64,000 nt of DNA from Streptomyces sp. NBC_00377 (GTDB taxonomy: Bacteria > Actinomycetota > Actinomycetes > Streptomycetales > Streptomycetaceae): NCBI RefSeq assembly GCF_036075115.1, contig NZ_CP107958.1, positions 4,092,001 through 4,156,000 on the forward strand. The letters run 5' to 3'. Positions 44,544-53,605 of this stretch are shown in pieces. Position numbers and translations under genes: made by a program. How positions within the stretch are numbered: the first letter of the stretch is position 1; each line of letters begins with the position of its first letter. A model generated the notes under the pieces. That model was given only the letters and a program-made list of their open reading frames with translations, made no database searches and was not told where the DNA came from.

Positions 44544-45575
44544 TCAGCCTTGCCGAATCACCAGTCTGCCACCCTGGCGCTGGGCGACGACTTTGCCGGG
44601 GAGATTGATGGCCCCCTGGCCGCGCCAGCCGGTGATCAGCCGGTCGACCTCCTCGATGTGCCGGGCGAAGAGAGAACCGGCCGGAGCGCCCGCCTCGATG
44701 GCGGCGCGGCGCAGGATCCGGCGGCGTACGGCGGGCGGCAGGGCATAGAGCTTGGCGCACTCCAGGAGACCGGCGGCGTCCCGTACGGAGGATTCGGCCT
44801 GCCCCGCCCAGGCGTCGAGCGCGTCGGCATCGTCACGGGAGAGCTGGGCCGTACGGGCGAGTGCCTCGACGACACCCTTGCCCAGCGCCTTCTCCAGGGC
44901 GGGCAGGCCCTCGTGGCGCAGCCGGGAGCGGGTGTACGCCGGGTCGGCGTTGTGCGGGTCGTCCCAGACGGGCAGGGACTGGACCATGCACGCCTTGCGG
45001 GCGGTCTGCCGGTCGAGCTGGAGGAAGGGGCGGCGGTAGCGGCGGGCGGCTCCCGGCCCTCCGGAGACGGCCGCCATGCCGGACAGGGAGCGGATGCCGG
45101 AGCCGCGGGCCAAGCCCAGCAGGACGGTTTCGGCCTGGTCGTCGCGGGTGTGGCCGAGCAGGACGGCGGCGGCGCCGTGGCGGACGGCGGCGGAGTCGAG
45201 GGCGGCGTAGCGGGCGTCACGGGCGGCGGCCTCGGGGCCGCCTTCGCGGCCGACGGTCACGGCGGTGGCCTCCACGGGGTCGAGGCCGAGTTCGCGCAGC
45301 CGCTGGACCACTTCCCCGGCGCGCTGGTCGGAGCCGGGTTGGAGCCCGTGGTCGACGGTGACGCCGCCGGCCCGGATGCCGAGCCGGGGCGCCTCGAAGG
45401 CGAGGGCGGAGGCGAGGGCCATGGAGTCGGCGCCGCCGGAGCACGCCACGAGCACGAGCGGCGAGGCCGGTCGCTCGTGCGGGTCTGCTTCGGGGGTGGG
45501 GTGGTCGTTGAGGATGTCGTGAAGTACGCGGCGGACCGCCAGGCGTATCGCCGCGACCGCAGGATGGGGACCCAC
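44544..45575 (-). CDS. tilS: tRNA(Ile)-lysidine synthetase
   Basis: 343 aa from GTG at 45575, chosen because GAAGGGAAC lies nine bases upstream; the open frame extends to 45626 without such support. Converts the wobble C of tRNA-Ile(CAU) to lysidine. The PP-loop is VLVACSGGADSMAL, with LLGHTRDDQAETVLLGLARGSG as its second conserved region. The C-terminal part is short, as in other actinobacteria. Essential in most bacteria. Confidence 0.94.
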   Translation of the reverse strand: MGPHPAVAAIRLAVRRVLHDILNDHPTPEADPHERPASPLVLVACSGGADSMALASALAFEAPRLGIRAGGVTVDHGLQPGSDQRAGEVVQRLRELGLDPVEATAVTVGREGGPEAAARDARYAALDSAAVRHGAAAVLLGHTRDDQAETVLLGLARGSGIRSLSGMAAVSGGPGAARRYRRPFLQLDRQTARKACMVQSLPVWDDPHNADPAYTRSRLRHEGLPALEKALGKGVVEALARTAQLSRDDADALDAWAGQAESSVRDAAGLLECAKLYALPPAVRRRILRRAAIEAGAPAGSLFARHIEEVDRLITGWRGQGAINLPGKVVAQRQGGRLVIRQG

Positions 45576-45767
45576 TGTCCGGTTCCCTTCATGAAGTTGT
45601 CGGGGGTGATCCCGAGGTTCGGTCACTCAGAGTGTGTAGATGGTGACAGAACCGGGGCGTTCCCCGAGCATTGCACGCCTGCCCGGGGCTCACGGTCCCT
45701 CGGACGGGTGATTGAAGGGGCGTTCGCCTGCCGAAGGCCGGATCCGTTCACCGCCCTTCCGGCGGGT

Positions 45768-46901
45768 TCACGACTCGGCCTTGCGGTGCACCCGTGCGAC
45801 CCAGTCCGCCGGCTTGGCGATCTCGGCCTTGGTCGGAAGTGTGTTCGGGGAGGTCCACACGCGGTTGAAGCCGTCCATGCCGACCTGGTCGACGACGCCC
45901 CGTACGAACCGCTCGCCGTCCCGGTACTGCTTGAGCTTGGCGTCCAGGCCCAGCAGCTTGCGCAGGGCGATGTCCAGACGGGAGGCGCCCTTGGCGCGGC
46001 GCTGCTGGAACTTCTCACGGATCTCGGCGACGGACGCCACGACTTCGGGGCCGACGCCGTCCATCACGAAGTCGGCGTGTCCCTCCAGGAGGGACATCAC
46101 GGCGGTGAGGCGGGCGAGGATCTCCCGCTGGGCGGGCGTCTGCACGAGTTCGACCAGGGAACGGCCGCCGTCGTCCTCCTCGCCCTCGGGCCGGCCGCCG
46201 GACAGCGACTGGGCGGCTTCCCTGACCCGTTCCAGGAAGGTCATGGGGTCGACGTCGGTCTCGCCCAGGAACGACTGGATCTCGCCCTCCAGATGGTCCC
46301 GCAGCCAGGGCACGGCCGAGAACTGGGTGCGGTGGGTCTCCTCGTGCAGGCACACCCACAGCCGGAAGTCGTGGGGCTGGACGTCGAGTTCGCGTTCCAC
46401 GTGGACGATGTTCGGCGCGACGAGCAGCAGCCGGCCGCCGCCGTCGGCCCCGGCGGGGAGCTCACGGGTGGCGGGGGCGAACGTCTCGTACTGGCCGAGA
46501 ACCCGGGAGGACAGGAAGGACAGCAGCATGCCCAGCTCGACGCCGGTGACCTTGCCGCCGACGGCGCCGAGGACCGCGCCGCCCGGGGTGTTGCCGCGCC
46601 GTTCCCCCATTTTGGCGAGGAGGGGCTTGAGGATCTCCCGGAAGCCCGCCACGTTCGCCCGCACCCAGCCCGGGCGGTCGACGACGAGGATCGGGGTGTC
46701 GTGGGCGCCCTCGGTGCCCATACGAGTGAAGCCCCGGACGTGTCCCTCCGAGGCCTTGGCATGTCGGCGCAGTTCCGCGACGACGGCCCGGGCCTCGTCA
46801 CGACTGACCTCGGGTCCCGGCCGTACGAGCCGCGTCGCGGTCGCCACCGCGAGATTCCAGTCGACCATCCCCGAAGAAGCAGCGCCACCGTTGCTCGTCA
46901 T
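45768..46901 (-). CDS. Zinc-dependent metalloprotease-like protein (Zincin_2 / DUF2342)
   Basis: 377 aa. HEXXH zinc motif HEETH at 186-190 (VCLHEETHRTQF), followed by an EGHADFVMDGVG segment that probably supplies the third ligand. The family is restricted to actinobacteria and was once annotated as 'coenzyme F420 biosynthesis associated'; no activity is established. It lies between dacB and tilS, an order conserved in actinobacteria. ATG at 46901; no signal peptide, so cytoplasmic. Confidence 0.88.
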   Translation of the reverse strand: MTSNGGAASSGMVDWNLAVATATRLVRPGPEVSRDEARAVVAELRRHAKASEGHVRGFTRMGTEGAHDTPILVVDRPGWVRANVAGFREILKPLLAKMGERRGNTPGGAVLGAVGGKVTGVELGMLLSFLSSRVLGQYETFAPATRELPAGADGGGRLLLVAPNIVHVERELDVQPHDFRLWVCLHEETHRTQFSAVPWLRDHLEGEIQSFLGETDVDPMTFLERVREAAQSLSGGRPEGEEDDGGRSLVELVQTPAQREILARLTAVMSLLEGHADFVMDGVGPEVVASVAEIREKFQQRRAKGASRLDIALRKLLGLDAKLKQYRDGERFVRGVVDQVGMDGFNRVWTSPNTLPTKAEIAKPADWVARVHRKAES

Positions 46902-47041
46902 GCGTCAACCGTACGTGAGCGCCGCCGTCGAGGGCAGGCCGCGCGAGTCCGGTCAGGGAGATGTCAGGGTCGGGGCCGAGGGTGGGTCGGGGCCAGGAGT
47001 CGTCCCGGCGCCGGGGGCCCGGGGTGCCGGGGCCGTGCCCC

Positions 47042-48721
47042 TCAGCGGCAGCCGCACCCCGCCAGCGCCGTCGCCGCCCGGTCCAGCGCCGCCTGGGCCG
47101 CCGCCGGATCGGTCGTGCCGGAGGCCAGGAGGGCGAACGCGAGAAGACGGCCGTCCTGGTCGACGACCGTGCCGGCGAGGGTGTTCACGCCGCTGAGGGT
47201 GCCGGTCTTGGCGCGGACGACACCGGCCGCACCCTCGGTGTAGCGGCTGGTGAGGGTGCCGGTGAAGCCGGCGACGGGGAGGCCGGTGAGGACGGGGCGC
47301 AGGTCGGGTCGGGCGGCGTCACCGGCCTTGACCAGAAGGGCGGTCAGGAGGTCGGCGGTGAGCCGGTCCTGACGGTCGAGGCCGCTGCCGTCCTTGATGC
47401 GGACACCGGTCAGCGGCAGCCCGAGCTTCTTCAACTGCGCCTGGACGGCCTTGCCGCCGCCGGCGAAGTCCGCGCGGACACCGGTCGCGACGGCGGTCTG
47501 ACGGGCGAGGGCCTCGGCGATGTCGTTGTCGCTGTTGGTCAGCATCCGTTCGACCAGGACGGACAGCGGGGGCGAGGAGACCGTGGCGAGGCTCTCCGCG
47601 CGCTTGGTGGCCTTGGAGGGGCCGGGGGACGAGGTCTTGACGCCCGCGTCCGCGAGGAACTCCGCGAACGTGCGGGTCGCGTCGGCCGCCGGGTCGCTCA
47701 CGCGGGCCGTCGGACCGCTGACCGAGTCGTCGGTGCGGCCCTCGTCTGTGGACAGGGCGGTGACGGGCGCGAGGTTGGGGTTGGCCCCGATGGGGTGAAC
47801 CCGGGTGCCGGCGTACAGCGTCGTGTCGTACGAGAGGGTCACCCGGGTGAGGCCGCGCTTCTTCAGCGCGGTGGCGGTCCGGCCGGCGAGGGTGCGCAGG
47901 TCGGCCCATCCCCCGGTCTCCGCGCGGGCGGTGAGGGTGGGGTCGCCGCCGCCGACGAGGACGACCTCCTTGGTGCCGGGTTCCAGCGCGGTCCGGGTGA
48001 TGAGGCGGTGTTCGCCGCCCATCGCGGAGAGCGCGGCGACCGCGGTGGCGATCTTCGTGGTGGACGCCGGGGTGAGCGCCTCGTCGGCGCCGGCGCCGTA
48101 CAGGCGCTTGCCGGTGGCCACGTCGACGACCACGGCGGTCCGCCGGGCGCCGAGGGCCGGATCGCCCAGGAGCGGGCCCAGGACGCCCGCGAGGCCCGTG
48201 CCGGTCGGGAGGGCGGCCGGGGCGGACTTCACGGTGTTGGCGGCGCCTCCCAGGCCCGTGAGGACGGATGCGGCGCTCGGCGCCGGGTGCGGCGCTCCGG
48301 CCGCGGCGCCAGACGTATCCGGCATATCTGTCGCACCGGACGAATCGTCCACACGGCCGTGATCTGTGCCACCCGCCCGTTCCAGTGCGGCGGCCCGGTC
48401 CCGCTCCGCCGTACGCTGACCGGAGGAGTCCCACGGGCCGGCGGCGGTCACCACCCCGGCGGCCAGTGCCAGCCCGGCGGTCGCCGCTCCCGCGGTGTAC
48501 TGCCAGGACCTGGCGTTCGGACCGGCTTTCGTGATCCGCTCGAGCTGCGGCTTCGCCGCCTGTGTGAGCCGTGCGACCTGCGGCTTCGCGGCCGCCGTCA
48601 CCCGTGCGAGACGAGGCCGTACGATCACTGCGGCCCGTGCCAGACGCGGTCGGACGGCGTCCGTGACCCGCACCACGTGCGGTCTCGCGGCCCGCCAAGG
48701 CCTCAGCTCTGGCACGATCAC
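47042..48721 (-). CDS. dacB: D-alanyl-D-alanine carboxypeptidase/endopeptidase (PBP4 type) with repeat-bearing cytoplasmic tail
   Basis: 559 aa from GTG at 48721 (AAAGGGG upstream). Peptidase S13: Ser220-X2-Lys223 (TPASTTKIAT), SDN (in LTNSDNDIAEALAR) and KTG (RAKTGTLSG). A signal-anchor lies at about 73-95. Before it is an unusual cytoplasmic stretch made of five 11-residue repeats (residues 13-67), each starting Arg/Lys-Pro and rich in Arg, Ala and Val/Leu. After the anchor comes a Ser/Ala/Asp-rich linker (100-170). It trims or cuts peptidoglycan cross-links outside the cell. The C-terminus ends Cys-Gly-Cys-Arg. Confidence 0.92.
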   Translation of the reverse strand: MIVPELRPWRAARPHVVRVTDAVRPRLARAAVIVRPRLARVTAAAKPQVARLTQAAKPQLERITKAGPNARSWQYTAGAATAGLALAAGVVTAAGPWDSSGQRTAERDRAAALERAGGTDHGRVDDSSGATDMPDTSGAAAGAPHPAPSAASVLTGLGGAANTVKSAPAALPTGTGLAGVLGPLLGDPALGARRTAVVVDVATGKRLYGAGADEALTPASTTKIATAVAALSAMGGEHRLITRTALEPGTKEVVLVGGGDPTLTARAETGGWADLRTLAGRTATALKKRGLTRVTLSYDTTLYAGTRVHPIGANPNLAPVTALSTDEGRTDDSVSGPTARVSDPAADATRTFAEFLADAGVKTSSPGPSKATKRAESLATVSSPPLSVLVERMLTNSDNDIAEALARQTAVATGVRADFAGGGKAVQAQLKKLGLPLTGVRIKDGSGLDRQDRLTADLLTALLVKAGDAARPDLRPVLTGLPVAGFTGTLTSRYTEGAAGVVRAKTGTLSGVNTLAGTVVDQDGRLLAFALLASGTTDPAAAQAALDRAATALAGCGCR

Positions 48722-48800
48722 CAGCCCCTTTCGCGATCACACAGCGGCGTGAGGGACACTTAACCACCAGAACTATGTGCTGATCATGGAGGAGCCACCG

Positions 48801-49292
48801 GTGGAGTTCGACGTCACGATCGAGATCCCGAAGGGTTCGCGGAACAAGTACGAGGTGGACCACGAGACCGGTCGGATCCGCCTGGACCGTCGACTCTTCA
48901 CCTCGACCGCCTACCCGACCGACTACGGCTTCGTCGAGAACACTCTCGGCGAGGACGGTGACCCGCTGGACGCGCTGGTCATCCTGGACGAGCCGACCTT
49001 CCCGGGCTGCCTCATCCGCTGCCGCGCGATCGGCATGTTCCGGATGACGGACGAGGCCGGCGGCGACGACAAGCTGCTGTGCGTCCCGTCGACCGACCCG
49101 CGCGTGGAGCACCTGCGGGACATCCACCACGTGTCGGAGTTCGACCGTCTGGAGATCCAGCACTTCTTCGAGGTCTACAAGGACCTGGAGCCCGGCAAGT
49201 CCGTCGAGGGCGCCGACTGGGTCGGCCGCACCGACGCCGAGGCCGAGATCGAGCGGTCCTACAAGCGCTTCAAGGACCAGGGCGGCCACTGA
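48801..49292 (+). CDS. ppa: Inorganic pyrophosphatase (family I)
   Basis: 163 aa from GTG at 48801, eight bases after GGAGGA. Hydrolyses pyrophosphate to pull biosynthetic reactions forward. Family pattern: IEIPKGSRNKYEVDHETGRIRLDR, YPTDYGFVENTLGEDGDPLDALV (metal-binding Asp cluster) and the C-terminal KDLEPGKSVEGADW. Divergent from dacB. A strong terminator follows. Confidence 0.96.
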   Translation: MEFDVTIEIPKGSRNKYEVDHETGRIRLDRRLFTSTAYPTDYGFVENTLGEDGDPLDALVILDEPTFPGCLIRCRAIGMFRMTDEAGGDDKLLCVPSTDPRVEHLRDIHHVSEFDRLEIQHFFEVYKDLEPGKSVEGADWVGRTDAEAEIERSYKRFKDQGGH

Positions 49293-49318
49293 GGGCCGGC
49301 GCGGCGCCTGATGCCGTC

Positions 49319-49352
49319 GGAAGGGCCGCACGCATGCCCGTGCGGCCCTTCC
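49319..49352 (+). terminator. Intrinsic terminator of ppa
   Basis: GGAAGGGCCGCACG (49319-49332) and CGTGCGGCCCTTCC (49339-49352), a perfect 14-bp stem with a 6-nt loop. Confidence 0.85.
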
Positions 49353-49409
49353 GCGCGTGTGTGCGCATACTGAGGCCCACGGAAGGTGTCGTTCAGGGAG
49401 CGTTGCTGA

Positions 49410-51071
49410 GTGTCGGAGGCGGAGGACCGCAAGCCGCAGTCGGACGAGGCGAGGAGTGGCTTCGACCCCGAGATCACGTCCGAGTTCGCGATCCCGGCGG
49501 GGCTGGCCGTCCCCAGACACGGCGGTGAGCCGGAGACCACGTCGGAGTTCGCCGTCCCGGACGGGCTCGACGTGGGACCGCCGTCCACCGGCGAGGGCGA
49601 GGGGTCGGCGTTCAGCCTGCCGAGCACGTACAGCGCCCGGCAGGGCCCGGTCGCGTTCACGCCGGCCGAGGGCGTGCCGGTGGTGAGTCTCATCAAGGAC
49701 CTCCCCTGGCAGGACCGGATGCGCACGATGCTGCGGATGCCGGTGGCCGAACGGCCCGCGCCGGAGCCGGGCCCGAAGGCGGAGGAGGACGGGCCGGCCG
49801 TTCCGCGCGTGCTCGACCTGACGCTGCGCATCGGCGAGTTGCTGCTCGCGGGCGGGGAGGGCGCCGAGGACGTGGAGGCCGCGATGTTCGCGGTGTGCCG
49901 CTCCTACGGGCTGGACCGCTGCGAACCGAACGTCACCTTCACGCTGCTGTCGATCTCGTACCAGCCGTCCCTCGTGGAGGACCCGGTGACGGCGTCCCGG
50001 ACGGTACGCCGCCGGGGTACCGACTACACGCGTCTGGCGGCCGTCTTCCGGCTCGTGGACGACCTGAGCGACCCGGAGAGCCATCTCTCGCTGGAAGAGG
50101 CCTACCGTCGGCTCGCCGAGATGCGACGCAACCGGCATCCGTACCCGACCTGGGTGCTGACCTCGGCGAGCGGGCTGCTCGCGGGCGCGGCCTCGATCCT
50201 GGTGGGCGGTGACCTGGTCGTGTTCGTGGCGGCCGCGCTCGGTGCGATGCTCGGGGACCGGCTGGCGTGGCTCTGTGCGGGGCGCGGGCTGCCGGAGTTC
50301 TACCAGTTCCTGGTCGCCGCGATGCCGCCGGCCGCGATCGGCATCACGCTGACGCTGGCCGACGTCGACGTGAAGGCGTCCGCGGTCATCACCGGTGGAC
50401 TGTTCGCCCTGTTGCCCGGCCGGGCCCTGGTGGCGGGCGTACAGGACGGTCTGACCGGGTTCTACATCACCGCGGCCGCGCGCCTGCTGGAGGTCATGTA
50501 CTTCTTCGTGGGCATCGTGGCGGGGGTGCTGGTGATGCTCTACGTCGGTGTGCAGCTCGGCGCGCATCTCAATCCCGACGCGGCCCTGGGCATCACCAAG
50601 CGGCCGTTGTGGCAGATCGGCGCGTCGATGCTGCTGTCCCTGACGTTCGCCGTGCTGTTGCAGCAGGAACGGTCCACCGTGCTCGCCGTGACTCTCAACG
50701 GCGGTGTCGCCTGGTCGGTGTACGGCGCCATGCACTACGCCGGCGAGATCTCACCCGTCGCGTCCACGGCCGTCGCGGCGGGGGTGGTCGGGCTGTTCGG
50801 GCAGTTGCTGGCCCGGTACCGGTTCGCTTCCGCCCTGCCCTACACGACCGCCGCGATCGGGCCCCTGCTGCCGGGGTCGGCGACCTACTTCGGGCTGCTG
50901 GCCATCGCCCAGAACAAGGTGGACGCGGGACTGGTGTCGATCACCAAGGCCGCGGCGCTGGCGATGGCCATCGCCATCGGGGTGAACCTGGGGTCCGAGG
51001 TGTCCCGGCTGTTCCTGCGCATCGGTTCCCCGGAGAAGCGGCGGGCCGCCAAGCGGACACGGGGCTTCTGA
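49410..51071 (+). CDS. Threonine/serine exporter family membrane protein (ThrE-like)
   Basis: 553 aa from GTG at 49410 with AGGGAG ten bases upstream. The disordered N-terminus (1-125) contains two copies of a motif like E-x-TSEFA-P-GL. The ThrE region follows: LDLTLRIGELLLAGGEGAEDVEAAMFAVCRSYGLDRCEPNVTFT is the diagnostic cytoplasmic domain, followed by about ten membrane helices. Corynebacterial ThrE exports threonine and serine; the substrate here is inferred from family only. Confidence 0.88.
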   Translation: MSEAEDRKPQSDEARSGFDPEITSEFAIPAGLAVPRHGGEPETTSEFAVPDGLDVGPPSTGEGEGSAFSLPSTYSARQGPVAFTPAEGVPVVSLIKDLPWQDRMRTMLRMPVAERPAPEPGPKAEEDGPAVPRVLDLTLRIGELLLAGGEGAEDVEAAMFAVCRSYGLDRCEPNVTFTLLSISYQPSLVEDPVTASRTVRRRGTDYTRLAAVFRLVDDLSDPESHLSLEEAYRRLAEMRRNRHPYPTWVLTSASGLLAGAASILVGGDLVVFVAAALGAMLGDRLAWLCAGRGLPEFYQFLVAAMPPAAIGITLTLADVDVKASAVITGGLFALLPGRALVAGVQDGLTGFYITAAARLLEVMYFFVGIVAGVLVMLYVGVQLGAHLNPDAALGITKRPLWQIGASMLLSLTFAVLLQQERSTVLAVTLNGGVAWSVYGAMHYAGEISPVASTAVAAGVVGLFGQLLARYRFASALPYTTAAIGPLLPGSATYFGLLAIAQNKVDAGLVSITKAAALAMAIAIGVNLGSEVSRLFLRIGSPEKRRAAKRTRGF

Positions 51072-51085
51072 GCGGCCTCTTCCGA

Positions 51086-51113
51086 GGGCCCCCGGGCTCG
51101 TTCCCGGCGGCCC
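51086..51113. terminator. Bidirectional terminator between ThrE-like and DedA genes
   Basis: GGGCCCCCGGG (51086-51096) and CCCGGCGGCCC (51103-51113) pair over 11 positions with one C-C mismatch and a 6-nt loop, in the 45-bp gap between convergent genes. Confidence 0.7.
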
Positions 51114-51116
51114 CGG

Positions 51117-52145
51117 TCAGTAGCCCCTGTTGTCGTAGGGGTCGGGGTACTGGCCGTTCTGCTGAGCGCCGTAAGGCTGCTGCTGGGACTCCTGCTGGGA
51201 CTGCTGAGGCTGTTGCTGCCAGTCCTGCGGGTACTGCTGCTGCGGGTACTGCTGCGGCTGCTGCTGGTACTGCTGCCCGTCGTAGTACCCCTCCTGGTGG
51301 TCCTGCTGCCCGCCGTGGTTCTGGTGGTGCGGCGGCCGGCCCTGGGCCTGCCCCTGGTGGTGGCCCTGGGCCTGCCCCTGGTCGCCGTACCGGTACTGCT
51401 GGTCGTACGGGTCGTGCTGGTCGATCCGGCGGAGCTGGGTCGTCGCGTCGTCCATGACCGGGGGCTGCTGGTGCGGCTGCTGCTGGTGCGGCTGCTGCTG
51501 CGCGGGGGCGGGCGACACGCTCTTCTGGGACTTCGAGCGGGCCCGCAGGAACTCGATGGCGATCGGGACCACGGAGATCAGGACGATCAGGATGAGGATC
51601 GCTTCGATGTTCTTCTTGACGAAGTCGATGTTGCCCAGCCAGGAGCCCAGCAGGGTGACGCCCGCACCCCACAGGACGCCGCCGATGACGTTGAAGACCA
51701 GGAACGAGCGGTAGCGCATGCCGCTGACGCCGGCGATGATCGGCGTGAAGGTGCGCACGATGGGCACGAAGCGGGCCAGGACCAGGGACTTCGGCCCGTA
51801 CTTCTCGAAGAACTCGTGCGCCTTGGTGACGTTCTCCTGCTTGAAGAGGCGGGAGTCCGGTCGGTTGAACAGCGACGGCCCGACCTTGTTGCCGAACATG
51901 TAGCCCGCCTGGTCGCCCAGGATCGCCGCCAGGCAGATCAGCGCGACCGCGCCCCACAGCGGGAAGTCCAGCTGGTTCGACGTGATCAGCAGGCCGGCGG
52001 TGAACAGCAGCGAGTCACCGGGCAGGAAGAACCCGATCAGCAGGCCGGACTCCGCGAAGACGATGAGCAACAGGCCCCAGAGACCGAAGGTGTCGAGCAG
52101 GTAGTTGGGGTCCAGCCAGCTCGGCCCGAGGGCGATCGTCGTCAC
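51117..52145 (-). CDS. DedA-family membrane protein with Gln-rich C-terminal tail
   Basis: 342 aa from GTG at 52145. The DedA/SNARE-associated core occupies residues 1-205 (AESGLLIGFFLPGDSLLF; LGDQAGYMFGNKVG; FVPIVRTFTPIIAGVSGMRYRSF), with four to five membrane helices. DedA proteins act in lipid-carrier recycling (undecaprenyl phosphate flipping is established for relatives) and membrane homeostasis. The last 135 residues are very unusual: about one third Gln, with many His, Pro, Tyr and Gly, no hydrophobic stretch, and a prion-like composition. The tail should lie in the cytoplasm. Confidence 0.9.
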   Translation of the reverse strand: MTTIALGPSWLDPNYLLDTFGLWGLLLIVFAESGLLIGFFLPGDSLLFTAGLLITSNQLDFPLWGAVALICLAAILGDQAGYMFGNKVGPSLFNRPDSRLFKQENVTKAHEFFEKYGPKSLVLARFVPIVRTFTPIIAGVSGMRYRSFLVFNVIGGVLWGAGVTLLGSWLGNIDFVKKNIEAILILIVLISVVPIAIEFLRARSKSQKSVSPAPAQQQPHQQQPHQQPPVMDDATTQLRRIDQHDPYDQQYRYGDQGQAQGHHQGQAQGRPPHHQNHGGQQDHQEGYYDGQQYQQQPQQYPQQQYPQDWQQQPQQSQQESQQQPYGAQQNGQYPDPYDNRGY

Positions 52146-52287
52146 GGTTGCGGGCTCCTGATGGGTGGGGGAAAGGTACGGCGTCCATGGTGCAGCCGCA
52201 CAAAGCTATCAACGCAATGTGTCCGCCCCAGGTTCCACGGACGTCTCCGGGATGCACTGTGCGCCCACTGGGGCGAAGCTGTGAGCC

Positions 52288-52653
52288 ATGGGCATCGAAG
52301 ACTACGGCGGCGGGCAGGGCCCCGAGCCGGACGTACTGGTCGTCACCACGAACGACGTACCCGGGTTCCGCGTGGAGCGGGTCATCGGCGAGGTCTTCGG
52401 GCTGACCGTGCGCTCACGCCACCTGGGCAGCCAGATCGGCGCGGGCCTCAAGTCGATGATCGGCGGTGAGCTCAAGGGGCTGACGAAGACCCTCGTCGAG
52501 ACCCGCAACCAGGCCATGGAACGGCTCGTCGAGCAGGCACGCGTGCGTGGGGCCAACGGCGTGCTCATGTTCCGCTTCGACGTGACGGAGGCGGCCGACC
52601 TCGGCACCGAGGTGTGCGCCTACGGAACCGCGGTGGTCCTGGCCCGGGAGTAG
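52288..52653 (+). CDS. YbjQ/UPF0145 family protein
   Basis: 121 aa. Matches the YbjQ heavy-metal-binding-domain family: VLVVTTNDVPGFRVERVIGEVFGLTVRSRH, IGAGLKSMIGGELKGLTKTLVETRNQAMERLVEQA and ANGVLMFRFD. Pentamer-forming family of unknown function. ATG at 52288 follows the DedA gene divergently. No Cys or His cluster that would prove metal binding is visible. Confidence 0.88.
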   Translation: MGIEDYGGGQGPEPDVLVVTTNDVPGFRVERVIGEVFGLTVRSRHLGSQIGAGLKSMIGGELKGLTKTLVETRNQAMERLVEQARVRGANGVLMFRFDVTEAADLGTEVCAYGTAVVLARE

Positions 52654-52717
52654 CCCTGCGGACCTCTGACGGGTCCTGCCCCGGACCAGGGCCCCACGGA
52701 GCGCAGCTGTCGTCCTG

Positions 52718-53479
52718 TCACGCCGCGTGCCGGACCGCGTTCGCCTCGATCGCCCCTCTGAGGTGCTCGGCGAGGCCCGGGCCCATCGCGTCGTAGAAGG
52801 CCTTGAAGCGCTCGTCGGAGACGTACATCTCCCCCAGACAGCGGTGCGTCTCGTACGCGCAGTCGTAGAACCACCTGCTGATGTGCTGCCGGTGTTCCTC
52901 GGCCATGTCCATGGCCGCTTCGCCTTCCGGCGGCTCGCCTGCGGCCATGAGGCGCCCGTAGCGCGTCGCCCAGTCGGCGACCTCGTCCTGAACGCGCCTC
53001 CAGTCGTCCTTGGTGTAGCGGGCGGCGCGGCGCTGCGACTCCGCGTAGGCCTCGGTGCCGCCCCAGCGCCGTTCCGCCTCCTCGGCGTACTGCTCCGGGT
53101 CCTTGTCGCCGAAGACCTCGAACCGTTCCTCGGGCGTGAGGTTGATGCCCATCTCCCTTGCCTCCATGGCGTGTTCCACGGCCGCGGCCATCTTCTCCAG
53201 CTGCGCGATCCGGGCGGTCAGCAGTTCGTGCTGCCGGCGCAGGTGCGCGCGCGGGTCCGCCGCCGGATCGTCGAGCAGAGCCGCGACGTCCTCGAGCGGG
53301 AAGCCGAGCTCGCGGTAGAACAGGATCCGCTGGAGCCGGTCGAGGTCGGCGTCGTCGTAGCGCCGGTGACCCGCGTGGCTGCGCCCGCCGGGGACGAGCA
53401 GGCCGATGTCGTCGTAGTGGTGCAGCGTGCGCACCGTGACCCCGGCGAATCCGGCGACCTGTCCCACCGAGTAGCTCAA
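52718..53479 (-). CDS. tipA: MerR-family thiopeptide-sensing regulator TipA
   Basis: 253 aa, same length class as TipAL of S. lividans, from TTG at 53479 with AAAGGAG nine bases upstream. MerR winged helix (1-75: SYSVGQVAGFAGVTVRTLHHYD), a coiled coil (about 78-108) and the C-terminal TipAS domain (about 111-253), which in S. lividans binds thiostrepton-type peptides covalently through cysteine. Both Cys of that region, Cys207 and Cys214 (YDCAYETHRCLGEMY), are conserved. Met111 (MGINLTPEE) matches the internal start that yields the stand-alone TipAS drug-binding protein. The promoter carries the known TipA operator. Confidence 0.94.
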   Translation of the reverse strand: MSYSVGQVAGFAGVTVRTLHHYDDIGLLVPGGRSHAGHRRYDDADLDRLQRILFYRELGFPLEDVAALLDDPAADPRAHLRRQHELLTARIAQLEKMAAAVEHAMEAREMGINLTPEERFEVFGDKDPEQYAEEAERRWGGTEAYAESQRRAARYTKDDWRRVQDEVADWATRYGRLMAAGEPPEGEAAMDMAEEHRQHISRWFYDCAYETHRCLGEMYVSDERFKAFYDAMGPGLAEHLRGAIEANAVRHAA

Positions 53480-53509
53480 GTCGTCCGCTCCTTTCTCTGT
53501 ACGCGCTCC

Positions 53510-53540
53510 ACCGTGCGTCCTCACGTGACGTGAGGTGCAA
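53510..53540 (-). promoter_or_regulatory. tipA promoter and operator (ptipA-type)
   Basis: On the minus strand -35 TTGCAC (53535-53540) and -10 CACGGT (53510-53515) are 19 bp apart, the over-long spacing typical of MerR-activated promoters. The spacer holds the palindrome CCTCACGTGACGTGAGG (53519-53535 as read on the plus strand), identical in its core to the S. lividans tipA operator as I remember it. Confidence 0.88.
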
Positions 53541-53605
53541 GGCCGATGCGCCGCGTGCGTTCCCGTCCGGATGTCATGTCTGTTTTGCCCGCTTATCGTG
53601 AGCCC

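Noticed and set aside
47319..50735. Minus-strand frame of 1138 codons
   Set aside because: Runs across dacB, ppa and the ThrE-like gene in a wrong frame or strand.
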